Positions 42,325 through 50,692 of a DNA stretch of 64,000 nucleotides are shown one piece after another. Source of the stretch: Kitasatospora papulosa (GTDB taxonomy: Bacteria > Actinomycetota > Actinomycetes > Streptomycetales > Streptomycetaceae); the NCBI RefSeq assembly GCF_000717245.1, contig NZ_JNYQ01000003.1, positions 496,001 through 560,000 of the forward strand. Reading direction: 5' to 3'. The position numbers and the translations under genes are program-made. A model generated the notes under the pieces. The model saw nothing but the letters and a program-made list of their open reading frames with translations, searched no databases and was not told the origin of the DNA. Within the stretch, counting starts at the first letter, position 1, and every line of letters begins with the position of its first letter.

Positions 42325-43722
42325 TCACGCAGCTGCCCGCCCGGCGTCCGCCGCGGTGATCCCCTTGGTGGAGGCGATCACATGCTTCAGCTTCTTCGAG
42401 AGCGCCTCATAGAACATGCTCAGGGGAAACTCGTCCGGAAGCACGTCGTCGACGAGCTTGCGCGGCGGCTGGTCCAGGTCCAGGGCGTCCGGGCCCTTGG
42501 CCCAGCGCGACCCCGGATGGGGTGCGAGATAGCTCGCGACCAGGTCGTACGCCGCGAACCAGTGCACGATCTTCGGCCGGTCGATGCCGTCGCGGTAGAG
42601 CTTCTCGATCTCACCGCACAGCTGGTTGGTGACCTCGGGGGCGCGGGTCCAGTCGATCTTCAGCGTGTTGTCGGTCCAGCGCACCACGTCGTGCTTGTGG
42701 AGGTAGGCGAAGAGCAGCTGACCCCCGAGGCCGTCGTAGTTGCGCACGCGCTCGCCCGTCACGGGGAAGCGGAACATCCGGTCGAAGAGCACGGCGAACT
42801 GCACGTCCCGGCCCTGGCCGAAGCCGTCGGCCTCCAGCTTCACGGCCTCCTTGAAGGCGGTGAGATCGCAGCGCAGCTCCTCCAGCCCGTACATCCAGAA
42901 CGGCTGGCGCTGCTTGATCATGAAGGGGTCGAACGGGAGGTCGCCGTGGCTGTGGGTGCGGTCGTGGACCATGTCCCAGAGCACGAAGGCCTGCTCGCAG
43001 CGCTTCTGGTCGCCGAGCATCTCGCGGATGTCGTCGGGGAGGTCGAGGCCCAGCAGGTCGACTGACGCCTCGGTCACCCGGCGGAAGCGGGCGGCCTCCC
43101 GGTCGCAGAAGATCCCGCCCCAGCTGAAGCGCTCGGGCGCCTCGCGCACCGCGATGGTCTCGGGGAAGAGCACAGCCGAGTTGGTGTCGTAGCCCGAGGT
43201 GAAGTCCTCGAAGGTGATCCCGCAGAACAGGGGGTTGTCGTACCGCGTGGCCTCGAGGTCGGCGAGCCAGTCGGGCCAGACCATACGCAGCACGACGGCC
43301 TCAAGATTGCGGTCGGGGTTGCCGTTCTGCGTGTACATCGCGAACACGACGAGGTGCTGGAGGCCGTCCGCGCGGTTCGCGGCGGGCTGGAAGGCGAGGA
43401 GGGAGTCGAGGAAGTCCGGTACGCCGAAGCCGTCCGCTACCCAGCGGCGCAGGTCGGCGACGAGCGCGCGGTGGTAGGCGTCGTCGTGCGGGAGCAGCGG
43501 GGAGAGCCGCTCGACCGCGGTGACCACGCGTTCGACGACCTCCCGGGCCGTCGCGGCGGACGGTGCGCCCTCGGCGTCGAAGTCGATGGAGCCGTCCTCG
43601 GACTGCCAGGGGCGGAGCTCTTCCACGGCACTCTTGAGCACGGGCCATGCCGGGTGCTCAACGACCCGTTGGGCAGCAGCTATCGCGCCGGTGGCGTTGG
43701 CATGCTCAAGAATTTCCGTCAT
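42325..43722 (-). CDS. DUF6421 family protein with putative metal motif
   Basis: A 465-residue soluble protein of unknown function, the first gene of a three-gene unit. The central part holds H253-D-R-T-H257-S-H259-G, followed by MYGLEELRCDLTAF, an arrangement that could bind metal, and F-W-rich segments. Charged and Trp-rich throughout, with no membrane helix. Nothing known explains it; oxygenase or hydrolase activity is only speculation. ATG at 43722 with GAAGGAAG just upstream. Coupling to the SDR and aldolase suggests one pathway. Confidence 0.8.
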   Translation of the reverse strand: MTEILEHANATGAIAAAQRVVEHPAWPVLKSAVEELRPWQSEDGSIDFDAEGAPSAATAREVVERVVTAVERLSPLLPHDDAYHRALVADLRRWVADGFGVPDFLDSLLAFQPAANRADGLQHLVVFAMYTQNGNPDRNLEAVVLRMVWPDWLADLEATRYDNPLFCGITFEDFTSGYDTNSAVLFPETIAVREAPERFSWGGIFCDREAARFRRVTEASVDLLGLDLPDDIREMLGDQKRCEQAFVLWDMVHDRTHSHGDLPFDPFMIKQRQPFWMYGLEELRCDLTAFKEAVKLEADGFGQGRDVQFAVLFDRMFRFPVTGERVRNYDGLGGQLLFAYLHKHDVVRWTDNTLKIDWTRAPEVTNQLCGEIEKLYRDGIDRPKIVHWFAAYDLVASYLAPHPGSRWAKGPDALDLDQPPRKLVDDVLPDEFPLSMFYEALSKKLKHVIASTKGITAADAGRAAA

Positions 43723-43969
43723 AGCACTTCCTTCACAGGAGAACCTTGCGTCAAGTAACCGTATCCATGCTCGGTTCCTTCGGACAAGTGGGGGGCAGAA
43801 AATTATCCTGCCACCCCTTATCTTCACCGTTATTTTTCCTGTCACACCTTCACGTGACCCCTTCTTCCGCCGGGAAGGCAGGGCGAAGGCCGTCCTGTGC
43901 TTGCGAACTGGTTCCCTGGGGGTAGGAGCCGCACGCGAGGCGAACACGACGGACGGAAGCGGGAGTGCC

Positions 43970-44653
43970 TTGACTTTTCTCACCATCGGTCATCGCGGGG
44001 TCATGGGCGTCGAGCCGGAGAACACGCTGCGCTCGTTCGTGCACGCCGAGCAGGCGGGCATGGACGCCGTGGAACTGGATCTCCATCTGAGCAAGGACGG
44101 CGCGCTCGCCGTGATGCACGACGCCGCGGTGGACCGGACGACGGACGGGCGGGGGCTGATCGCCGAGAAGACGATGGCGGAGCTCCGCGAGCTCGACGCG
44201 GGGCAGGGCGAGAGGGTGCCCGTCTTCGAGGAGGTGCTCGACGCCGTCGGCTCGCCCGTCCAGGCCGAGATCAAGGACGTGGCGGCCGCGCGGGCGCTCG
44301 CCGAGGTGATGCTGCGCCGCGACCTGGCCGGCAGGGTCGAGGTGTCCTCGTTCCACGACGAGGCCGTGGCCGAGATCGCTCAGCTGGTCCCGGGGGTGCG
44401 GACCGTGCTCATCGCCAGCCGCTGGGAGTCGGACGTGGTCGACCGGGCCAAGGAGGCCGGCGCGGCGACGCTCGCCCTGAACATCCGCCGCCTCACCCTC
44501 GACGTGGTCGAGCAGGCGCACGCGGAGGGCCTGAAGGTGATCGGCTGGGTGGTCAACACCCAGGACCACCTGCGCCTCGCCCGCGCACTGGGTCTGGACG
44601 GGGCGACGACCGACTACCCGGAGATCCGACGCGCCGGCCGCTTCACCGCCTGA
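43970..44653 (+). CDS. Glycerophosphodiester phosphodiesterase
   Basis: A 227-residue TIM-barrel GDPD. The catalytic and metal residues are visible: H8-R9-G10, E17-N18-T19, E35-L-D37 and H50-D51. It hydrolyses deacylated phospholipids to glycerol-3-phosphate and an alcohol. There is no signal peptide, so cytoplasmic. TTG at 43970 with GGGAG upstream; the frame is open further upstream but reads into the intergenic region. Confidence 0.88.
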   Translation: MTFLTIGHRGVMGVEPENTLRSFVHAEQAGMDAVELDLHLSKDGALAVMHDAAVDRTTDGRGLIAEKTMAELRELDAGQGERVPVFEEVLDAVGSPVQAEIKDVAAARALAEVMLRRDLAGRVEVSSFHDEAVAEIAQLVPGVRTVLIASRWESDVVDRAKEAGAATLALNIRRLTLDVVEQAHAEGLKVIGWVVNTQDHLRLARALGLDGATTDYPEIRRAGRFTA

Positions 44654-44656
44654 GAC

Positions 44657-44676
44657 GCGCGGGACCCGGTCCGCGC
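44657..44676. terminator. Weak hairpin between converging GDPD and GNAT genes
   Basis: GCGCGG and CCGCGC arms with a partly paired GACC/GGTC interior sit between the two stop codons. One bulged base weakens it. Confidence 0.3.
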
Positions 44677-44692
44677 CACCTTCCGTCGCGCT

Positions 44693-45241
44693 CTACAGCT
44701 CCTTGACCAGCAGCTCGAACACGAGGTCGTCGCGCTGCGGGACACCGAAGCGCTCGTCGCCGTACGGGAAGGGTGTGAGCTCTCCCGTACGGCGGTAGCC
44801 ACGTCGCTCGTACCAGGCGATCAGTTCCTCGCGGACCGAGATCACCGTCATGTGCATCTCGTCCACGCCCCAGTCCTCGCGGGCCGTGCGCTCCGCCTCG
44901 GCGATGATCACCTTGCCCAGACCGGCGCCCTGCAGCTCCGGCCGGACCGCGAACATGCCGAAGTAGGCCGCCTTTCCGCGGTGTTCGAGCTGGCAGCAGG
45001 CGACCGGCTCGCCGTCCCGCTCGGCGACGAGGACCTTGCCCGAGGGGGCCGCGAGCACCTGACGCACCCCTTCGGCGTCGGTGCGCTGTCCCTGGAGGAT
45101 GTCCGCCTCGGTGGTCCATCCGGCCCGGCTCGCATCGCCGCGGTAGGCGGACTCGACGAGGCGTACCAGGGCGGGCACGTCGTCCTCGACCGCGTCGCGG
45201 AAGGTCGGTTCTACCCGTGCCGTGGCCGGTGCGATGTCCAT
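44693..45241 (-). CDS. GNAT-family N-acetyltransferase
   Basis: A 182-residue GNAT. The acetyl-CoA motif A reads FAVRPELQGAGLGKVIIAEAER (Q/RxxGxG/A as QGAGLG). The N-terminal region FRDAVEDDVPALVRLVESAY is typical. Substrate unknown. ATG at 45241 with GGAGAAG upstream. Confidence 0.87.
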   Translation of the reverse strand: MDIAPATARVEPTFRDAVEDDVPALVRLVESAYRGDASRAGWTTEADILQGQRTDAEGVRQVLAAPSGKVLVAERDGEPVACCQLEHRGKAAYFGMFAVRPELQGAGLGKVIIAEAERTAREDWGVDEMHMTVISVREELIAWYERRGYRRTGELTPFPYGDERFGVPQRDDLVFELLVKEL

Positions 45242-45415
45242 GAGGCTCTTCTCCGATGGTGTGCTGCCGATGGTGCCGTCCCGAGACTAGCCCGCCCCTC
45301 GACCGCCCCCGCAGTCCCTGCCGCGCTCCCCCAGTACCCCAATGCGCCCCGGTAGGAGTAGCCGCCACGGGGCATCGATCACTTCGGCATGATCCGCCGT
45401 AGGGGGAGGTGCACC

Positions 45416-46003
45416 GTGCACGGACCGGCGCTGTCCGGCTGGCTGCTCATGGGGCTGTGCGCGGCCACCGGGGCGTACTGCCTGCTGCGGACCCGTCACG
45501 GCACCGAGCGGGAGCGCGCATCGGCCCGCGCCGAGGCGCTGATGGGGTTCGGGATGGCCGCGATGGCGGTGCCCCCGGCCCTGTTCACGCTCCCGGAGTG
45601 GACGTGGGTCGCCTACGCCGTGGTGTTCGGCGCCGCGGCCCTGCACGCGGTCGTGCGGGCGAGGCGGGGCGGCCGACATCTGCACCATGTGGTCGGCTCC
45701 CTCGCGATGGTCTACATGGCCGTGGCCATGGCGCCCAGCGCCGCACACGCCTCGGGGGGCGGCCACCTGGGCCACGGGGCACAACCCGCCGGAGGCGTCC
45801 CCGCGCTCACGGGAGTCCTCCTCGTCTACTACGCGCTGTACGTCCTGAGTTCGGCCGGACGGCTGGTCCCGACGCCGTCACCGGTCGGTGTGCCGACGGC
45901 CGGCGGCACCGCGGGCCCGGTGTGGGACGCGCGCCCGGAGCTCACGCTTGCGTGCAGGCTGACCATGGGGATAGCCATGTTCGCCATGCTGCTCACCCTG
46001 TGA
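45416..46003 (+). CDS. DUF5134 membrane protein
   Basis: A 195-residue polytopic protein with about six short hydrophobic helices and a His/Gly-rich loop (GGGHLGHGAQ) that could bind a metal. I recall it as DUF5134, common in actinobacteria. It is followed, same strand, by an M56 metalloprotease (87 bases) and a PAP2 phosphatase. GTG at 45416 with GGGGGAGG upstream. Copper or envelope stress links are inference only. Confidence 0.75.
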   Translation: MHGPALSGWLLMGLCAATGAYCLLRTRHGTERERASARAEALMGFGMAAMAVPPALFTLPEWTWVAYAVVFGAAALHAVVRARRGGRHLHHVVGSLAMVYMAVAMAPSAAHASGGGHLGHGAQPAGGVPALTGVLLVYYALYVLSSAGRLVPTPSPVGVPTAGGTAGPVWDARPELTLACRLTMGIAMFAMLLTL

Positions 46004-46077
46004 GACCGACGCCCCCGCACCTCGTGTCGTACGTCACTTGCCGCGCGCGGCCATACCCCTGGACACCACGGCACTCA

Positions 46078-46090
46078 TAGGCTGACGCCC
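46078..46090 (+). promoter_or_regulatory. Candidate leaderless -10 (TAGGCT) for the M56 gene
   Basis: TAGGCT at 46078-46083, 7 bases, then ATG at 46091, with no ribosome binding site between. This mirrors several other starts in the window. Confidence 0.45.
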
Positions 46091-47026
46091 ATGTTGGTCT
46101 CCCTCGCGCTGCTGCTGCTCGGTGCACTGGCCGCCGTCGTGGCCCCGGGCCTGATGGCGAGGGCCCGATGGCCCGAGCGTGAGCCGGTCGTGGCCCTGTG
46201 GGTGTGGCAGTGCGTGGTCGCGGGCGTCCTGCTGTCGTTCGGGCTGTCCATGACCTTCAGCGCGGCTGCCGCATGGCAGGCGGTCCGCGGCCATGTCTTC
46301 GCGCCCGCGCCGCACGCCGTGGTCGAGGCGTACGCCCTCGGGGCCTACGGGCCGTGGTCGGCGGTCATCGCGGTCCTGCTCGCGCTCGGCGGAGTGTGGA
46401 CGGCCGCCATGCTGGTGCGCGAGATCCACCGGGCCCGGACCCGCCGCAGGCAGCGGCGTACCGAACTGCTGGTCCGCGCCCCGCTGATGCCGGGCGAGGA
46501 AGCCGGCGGCGGACGGCTCGTGGTGCTGGAGGGCGAACGGCCCGACGCGTGGTGGCTGCCGGGCGCGGCTCCCCAACTGGTCGTCACGACAGCGGCACTC
46601 GGCCGGCTGAAGGGGCGTCAGCTCGATGCCGTGCTGGCCCACGAGCAGGGACACGCGCAGGCCCGCCACGACTGGCTCCTGCACTGCTCGGACGCGCTCG
46701 CGACGGGCTTCCCGCAGGTTCCGGTGTTCGCCGCCTTCCGGGACGAGATGCACCAGCTCGTCGAACTGGCCGCGGACGACGTGGCGTCACGGCGCTTCGG
46801 CCGTCTGACGATCGCGCTCGCCCTGGTCGAACTCAACGAGGACCGTGGTGTGTTCGGGCCCGCGCCCGCGTCCGGCGCCCAGATGCCCTTCAGGGTGAAC
46901 CGCCTGCTCACGCCGGTGGAGCGGCTCACCGCGGGGCGCCGGCTGCGGCTGACCGCGGCAGCGGCCCTGGTACCGGTGGTCCCGCTGCTCGTGGCATTCG
47001 TGCCGGGACTCAGCGCTCTGGGATAG
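46091..47026 (+). CDS. M56-family membrane metalloprotease
   Basis: A 311-residue BlaR1/MecR1-type membrane protease. Four hydrophobic helices (near 4-20, 35-58, 88-108 and the C-terminus) flank a cytoplasmic zinc site: H184-E185-x-x-H188, with E224 in VELAADD as the third ligand. No penicillin-binding sensor domain is attached, and no BlaI repressor is adjacent. In actinobacteria such proteins are often paired with BlaI and may respond to copper or envelope stress; only part of that context is here. Confidence 0.86.
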   Translation: MLVSLALLLLGALAAVVAPGLMARARWPEREPVVALWVWQCVVAGVLLSFGLSMTFSAAAAWQAVRGHVFAPAPHAVVEAYALGAYGPWSAVIAVLLALGGVWTAAMLVREIHRARTRRRQRRTELLVRAPLMPGEEAGGGRLVVLEGERPDAWWLPGAAPQLVVTTAALGRLKGRQLDAVLAHEQGHAQARHDWLLHCSDALATGFPQVPVFAAFRDEMHQLVELAADDVASRRFGRLTIALALVELNEDRGVFGPAPASGAQMPFRVNRLLTPVERLTAGRRLRLTAAAALVPVVPLLVAFVPGLSALG

Positions 47027-47060
47027 CTTCCCGCACGGCTCGTGGACGAGGATCGTCCCC

Positions 47061-47756
47061 ATGCACTCCCCTCCCCTCCCCCCGCGGCCCCGGTCCCTCC
47101 TCCTGATCACCGGCCTCGTCGGCGCCTCCCTGTCCCTCGTCCTGCTCGTGCTGGTCACGGTCCGCTGGTCGCCCCTGATGTCGCTGGACACCACGGTGGC
47201 CGAGTCCCTGCACCGCAACGCGGTGAGCGAACCGGGGCTGGTCCACGTCAACCGGGTACTGACGGACTGGGTGTGGGACCCCTGGACCATGCGCGTCCTG
47301 ACGGCGGTCGTCGTCATCGCTCTGTGGTGGCGCGGGTCACGGCTGCTCGCCGGGTGGGTGGCCGCGACCAGTCTGCTCGCCACACTCGTCCAGCAGGGGC
47401 TGAAGGCCGCCGTGGGCAGGGAGCGGCCCCGGTGGCTCGACCCGGTGGACTCGGCGCACTACGCGGCCTTCCCCTCGGGGCACGTCATGACCGCCGTGGT
47501 GACCTGTGGGCTGCTGATGTGGCTGCTGCGTCTGCACGGGGCGCAGCAGGCCGTGGTGTGGGGTGCGCTGGTGCTCGCCGTGATCTCGGTGGCCGGCGTG
47601 GCCTTCACACGCGTCTACCTGGGCGTGCACTGGTTGAGCGACGTGGTGGGCGGAGTGCTGCTGGGCGGCACCGTGGTCGCACTCTCCGTGGCCGGCTACG
47701 ACGGATACGCCCGTCGCTCCCGGCGGCGGTCCGGTGACGAGGGGAGCCGCTCGTAG
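47061..47756 (+). CDS. PAP2-family phosphatase
   Basis: A 231-residue membrane phosphatase with about five helices. The three catalytic motifs are intact: K115-x6-R122-P123, P138-S-G-H141 and R184-x5-H190-x3-D194. It dephosphorylates a lipid phosphate, undecaprenyl pyrophosphate or phosphatidate being the usual choices, at the outer face. GAGGAT seven bases before ATG suggests a leaderless start. Confidence 0.9.
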   Translation: MHSPPLPPRPRSLLLITGLVGASLSLVLLVLVTVRWSPLMSLDTTVAESLHRNAVSEPGLVHVNRVLTDWVWDPWTMRVLTAVVVIALWWRGSRLLAGWVAATSLLATLVQQGLKAAVGRERPRWLDPVDSAHYAAFPSGHVMTAVVTCGLLMWLLRLHGAQQAVVWGALVLAVISVAGVAFTRVYLGVHWLSDVVGGVLLGGTVVALSVAGYDGYARRSRRRSGDEGSRS

Positions 47757-47898
47757 CTTCACCGCGGCCGACGCGTGGCTGCGCGCCGTCGGGGACACCG
47801 GGATTCCGCTGTTCGTGAAGAATTCCGGGAGAGGGTGTGAGCGATATCCCTGCGCTCGTGGGGGTCCGGCGGCCCGGCAGGGGTTTAGTTTGGTGGAC

Positions 47899-48078
47899 AT
47901 GTCCCCGTACCCGAACACGTCTGCCACCCCACGCACCGCTTCCGAGGTCAACGAACAGATCCGCACGCTCTGGCAGCGTGCGGGCGGGCTGCTGTCCCCG
48001 GAGGACGAGACGGAGTACCAGCTCCTGCTGGTGGAGTGGGCGGCTGCCTCGGGTACGAGCGTGCGGCCGGCCGCCTGA
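47899..48078 (+). CDS. Small conserved hypothetical protein
   Basis: A 59-residue soluble protein (SEVNEQIRTLWQRAGGLLSPEDETEYQLLLVEWAAA) with two predicted helices. I have seen similar small proteins in Streptomyces, function unknown. TTTAGTTTGGTGGAC immediately upstream of ATG gives GGTGG as a possible ribosome site or TTTAGT as a -10. Confidence 0.6.
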   Translation: MSPYPNTSATPRTASEVNEQIRTLWQRAGGLLSPEDETEYQLLLVEWAAASGTSVRPAA

Positions 48079-48171
48079 GCGACCGGTCCGCCGCGTCCGG
48101 CTGATCCCCCGCATCGCCGGAATCGGTGCTGCGGCGTGTCCTCGCCCCGCCCGCGGGTCGATGAGACGGAC

Positions 48172-48207
48172 GTGCCCCGCCGGGTGTCGACCTCCCCGGC
48201 GGGGCAC
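48172..48207. terminator. Strong bidirectional hairpin terminator
   Basis: GTGCCCCGCCGG (48172-48183) pairs perfectly with CCGGCGGGGCAC (48196-48207), and TTCT follows. It sits between the small protein and the LVIVD gene, whose stops converge. Confidence 0.8.
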
Positions 48208-48260
48208 TTCTCGTCACTGCGTGCGAACCCTGGCACTCGCCGCTCGGGCGAAACCCTGGA

Positions 48261-49751
48261 TCAGCGGTCGAAGTAGTCCGGCTGCGTCTGCACGTTGAGC
48301 TCCGGCAGCCGCACCTTCTTCGCCGGGTCGGTCCGCCGGTCGTCGAGCTTCAGGACGTCGAAGCCCTTGGCGATGTCGTTGGAGTAGATGTAGCCGTTGT
48401 AGTAGTACGCCGACCACGGGCCGGCCGTGGTGACCGCGTCCGTGGAGACCGGACCGCGCTCGAAGTAGGCGATCTCCTCGGGCTTCGAGGAGTCGGTGAA
48501 GTCCCACACGGAGACCCCGCCCTGGTACCAGGCCTGGACCATGATGTCGCGGCCCTTGACCGGGATGATCGAGCCGTTGTGCGCGACACAGACCTCGGTG
48601 TCCGCCTGCGGGCGGTCGATCTTGAAGTAGCTGCGGAAGACCAGCTTGCGGTGGTCGCCCCGGCCCTTGATGTCGTAGACGCCGTCGGCCCCGCGGTTCG
48701 GGCCGATCTCGTCGTTGCAGGTGGCCGCGCCGCCGCCGCCGAGCTCGTCGGTGAACACGACCTTGTCGGCGTCCTGGTTGAAGGTCGCGGAGTGCCAGAA
48801 CGCGAAGTTCACGTTGTCCTGGACACGGTCGATGATCTTCGGGTTCTCCGGGTCCTTGATGGAGAACAGCAGACCGTCACCCATGCACGCGCCTGCCGCC
48901 AGGTCCTTCGACGGCAGAACGGTGATGTCGTGGCATCCGGTGGTCTTCGAGACGCCGGGGTTGGTCGGCGCGCCCGGGTTGCCGCCGTCCGGGAAGAGCA
49001 CCGGGAAGTTGACGATCCGGGAGTCCTCGGGGGCGTTCCGCGGCACCTTGATGACGGAGATACCGTCGTGCGGCGGCTGGCAGTCCGGGAACGTCTCGTT
49101 CGGCGAGTACGACGAGACGTACACGTAGACGTTCTTGCGCTCCGGGATGATCGTGTGGGTGTGCGAACCACACGCGGTCTCGACGGCCGCGACGTACTTC
49201 GGGTTGCGCTTGTCGCTGATGTCGAAGACCTTCATGCCCTCCCAGGAGGACTTCTCCGTGGCCGGCTGGGTGGTGCTGGCACACGAGTTGTCACTGCGCG
49301 AGGAGTCGGTCGACAGGAAGAGCAGGTTCCCCGAGACCGAGATGTCGTTCTGGGAACCGGGGCACAGGACCTGGGCCACGGTCCTCGGCTTCTTCGGGTT
49401 GCGGATGTCGAAGATCCGGAAGCCGTCGTAGTTCCCGGCGTAGGCGTAGCTGCCCTGGAAGGCCAGGTCCGTGTTGAGCCCCTGGAGCGCGTCCTTGGGG
49501 ACGTTCGTGAGGTGCTCGATGTTCGCGCTGTGGACGATCTCGTCCACCCCGGGTATCTCGCCGCTCTCGATGGCGGCTCTGGCTTCCGCCTGCTCACTCA
49601 CGGAAACACCGCTGCGTGTGGTGGCGGTGTCGCCCGGATCGGGTGTCGCGGCCGCGGGTCCGGCCGTGAACAGCGTGGCGATGAGCCCGGCCGCGGCTGC
49701 CGCCACACCCAGACGTCTGCGCCGCACGCTGGTGGTGTGCAACGAGGTCAC
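48261..49751 (-). CDS. Secreted LVIVD-repeat protein
   Basis: A 496-residue exported protein. A Sec-type signal peptide (RRRRLG, hydrophobic core, AAATP) spans about 1-36. The rest is beta-propeller-like, with LVIVD-type repeats such as FRIFDIRNPKKPRTV, MKVFDISDKRNPKYVAAV and VSVWDFTDSSKPEEIAYF. Cysteines are frequent (LCPGS, CASTT, CHDIT, CMGDG), suggesting disulfides. Divergent from a DUF305 lipoprotein; the pair recurs in Streptomyces. Function unknown; adhesion or metal handling is inferred. Confidence 0.85.
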   Translation of the reverse strand: MTSLHTTSVRRRRLGVAAAAAGLIATLFTAGPAAATPDPGDTATTRSGVSVSEQAEARAAIESGEIPGVDEIVHSANIEHLTNVPKDALQGLNTDLAFQGSYAYAGNYDGFRIFDIRNPKKPRTVAQVLCPGSQNDISVSGNLLFLSTDSSRSDNSCASTTQPATEKSSWEGMKVFDISDKRNPKYVAAVETACGSHTHTIIPERKNVYVYVSSYSPNETFPDCQPPHDGISVIKVPRNAPEDSRIVNFPVLFPDGGNPGAPTNPGVSKTTGCHDITVLPSKDLAAGACMGDGLLFSIKDPENPKIIDRVQDNVNFAFWHSATFNQDADKVVFTDELGGGGAATCNDEIGPNRGADGVYDIKGRGDHRKLVFRSYFKIDRPQADTEVCVAHNGSIIPVKGRDIMVQAWYQGGVSVWDFTDSSKPEEIAYFERGPVSTDAVTTAGPWSAYYYNGYIYSNDIAKGFDVLKLDDRRTDPAKKVRLPELNVQTQPDYFDR

Positions 49752-49926
49752 TGCGTCCTCCCTTGTTTCCGTTCGTCGAAGAACGGCTATCGGACCCCGG
49801 CAGTATCGTCCCTCTCATGTACACACCAACAGATGGCAACAGAGACGTAATGAAAGTTTTTGATCTTTGGCCGGTGGTAGGTGTTAGGACGGTCTGCAAC
49901 ACATTCATGTGCCCATGGAGGTCGCC

Positions 49927-50589
49927 GTGTTGATGTCCCGTCGGACCGCGCCCGCCCGCTCGGCCGCTCTCCTGGCCACGGTCGTGGCCGCTGTTCTCGC
50001 GCTGAGCGGGTGCGACGGGGGTGGCGCCGAGGCGAAGGCCGGGACGGACGAGGGCCCTGCGATCGTGGCGCCCGGCAAGCCCGGCGAGCCGGCCAGGACG
50101 CTGTCGGCCGAGGAGGCCGTCAAGGCCGCCGGGACCGACACACCCAACTCCGCCGACTTCCGCTACGCACGCATGATGATCGAACATCACGAACAGGCCC
50201 TGGTGCTGACCGCTCTCGTGCCCGGCCGGGCGGCCTCCTCGTCGGTCGAACGGCTCGCCGAGCGCATATCGGCTGCCCAGAAGCCGGAGATCGGCGCGAT
50301 GGAGGGCTGGCTGAAGAACAACGGCGGGGACAAGCGCGAGGAGTCGCACGACCACTCCGCGATGCCGGGCATGGCCACCGAGCAGCAGATCGAGGAGCTG
50401 GGTGCCGCACGGGGGAAGGCCTTCGACCGGATGTTCCTCGAGCTGATGATCACGCACCACCAGGGTGCGGTCACCATGGCGACCGAGGCCCTGGCCGACG
50501 GCAACAACGTCCTGGTGGAGGAGATGGCCAACGACGTCGTCGCCCAGCAGACCGTGGAGATCGACCGGATGCGCGGGCTGATGACCTGA
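49927..50589 (+). CDS. DUF305 lipoprotein
   Basis: A 220-residue lipoprotein. The lipobox LALSGC places the modified cysteine at C29. The DUF305 domain carries two His pairs: MMIEHHEQAL and LMITHHQGAV, and a further HDHSAMPGM, all suited to metal, perhaps copper, binding. GTG at 49927 is 5 bases after GGAGG; TTG 49930 and ATG 49933 are alternatives. Divergent from the LVIVD gene. Periplasmic-side metal protection is inferred. Confidence 0.87.
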   Translation: MLMSRRTAPARSAALLATVVAAVLALSGCDGGGAEAKAGTDEGPAIVAPGKPGEPARTLSAEEAVKAAGTDTPNSADFRYARMMIEHHEQALVLTALVPGRAASSSVERLAERISAAQKPEIGAMEGWLKNNGGDKREESHDHSAMPGMATEQQIEELGAARGKAFDRMFLELMITHHQGAVTMATEALADGNNVLVEEMANDVVAQQTVEIDRMRGLMT

Positions 50590-50692
50590 GACCGGGAGAA
50601 CCCCGCGGGGCCGCGGTGCCGGGCCCGCGCGCCTCTGCACGCCCCGTCCCGGCGGTGCCATGCTGGAGGGAGCCTGCGGGAGGAGGTGCGCC

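Noticed and set aside
43784..43817. GGGGGGCAG ... CTGCCACCCC near the divergent DUF6421/GDPD promoters
   Set aside because: Arms match only with a gap and bulge; it may be an operator but the evidence is too weak to list.
47800..47835. GGGATTCC ... GAATTCCGGG inverted repeat after the PAP2 gene
   Set aside because: Imperfect, with a long loop and no gene end or start at a fitting distance.
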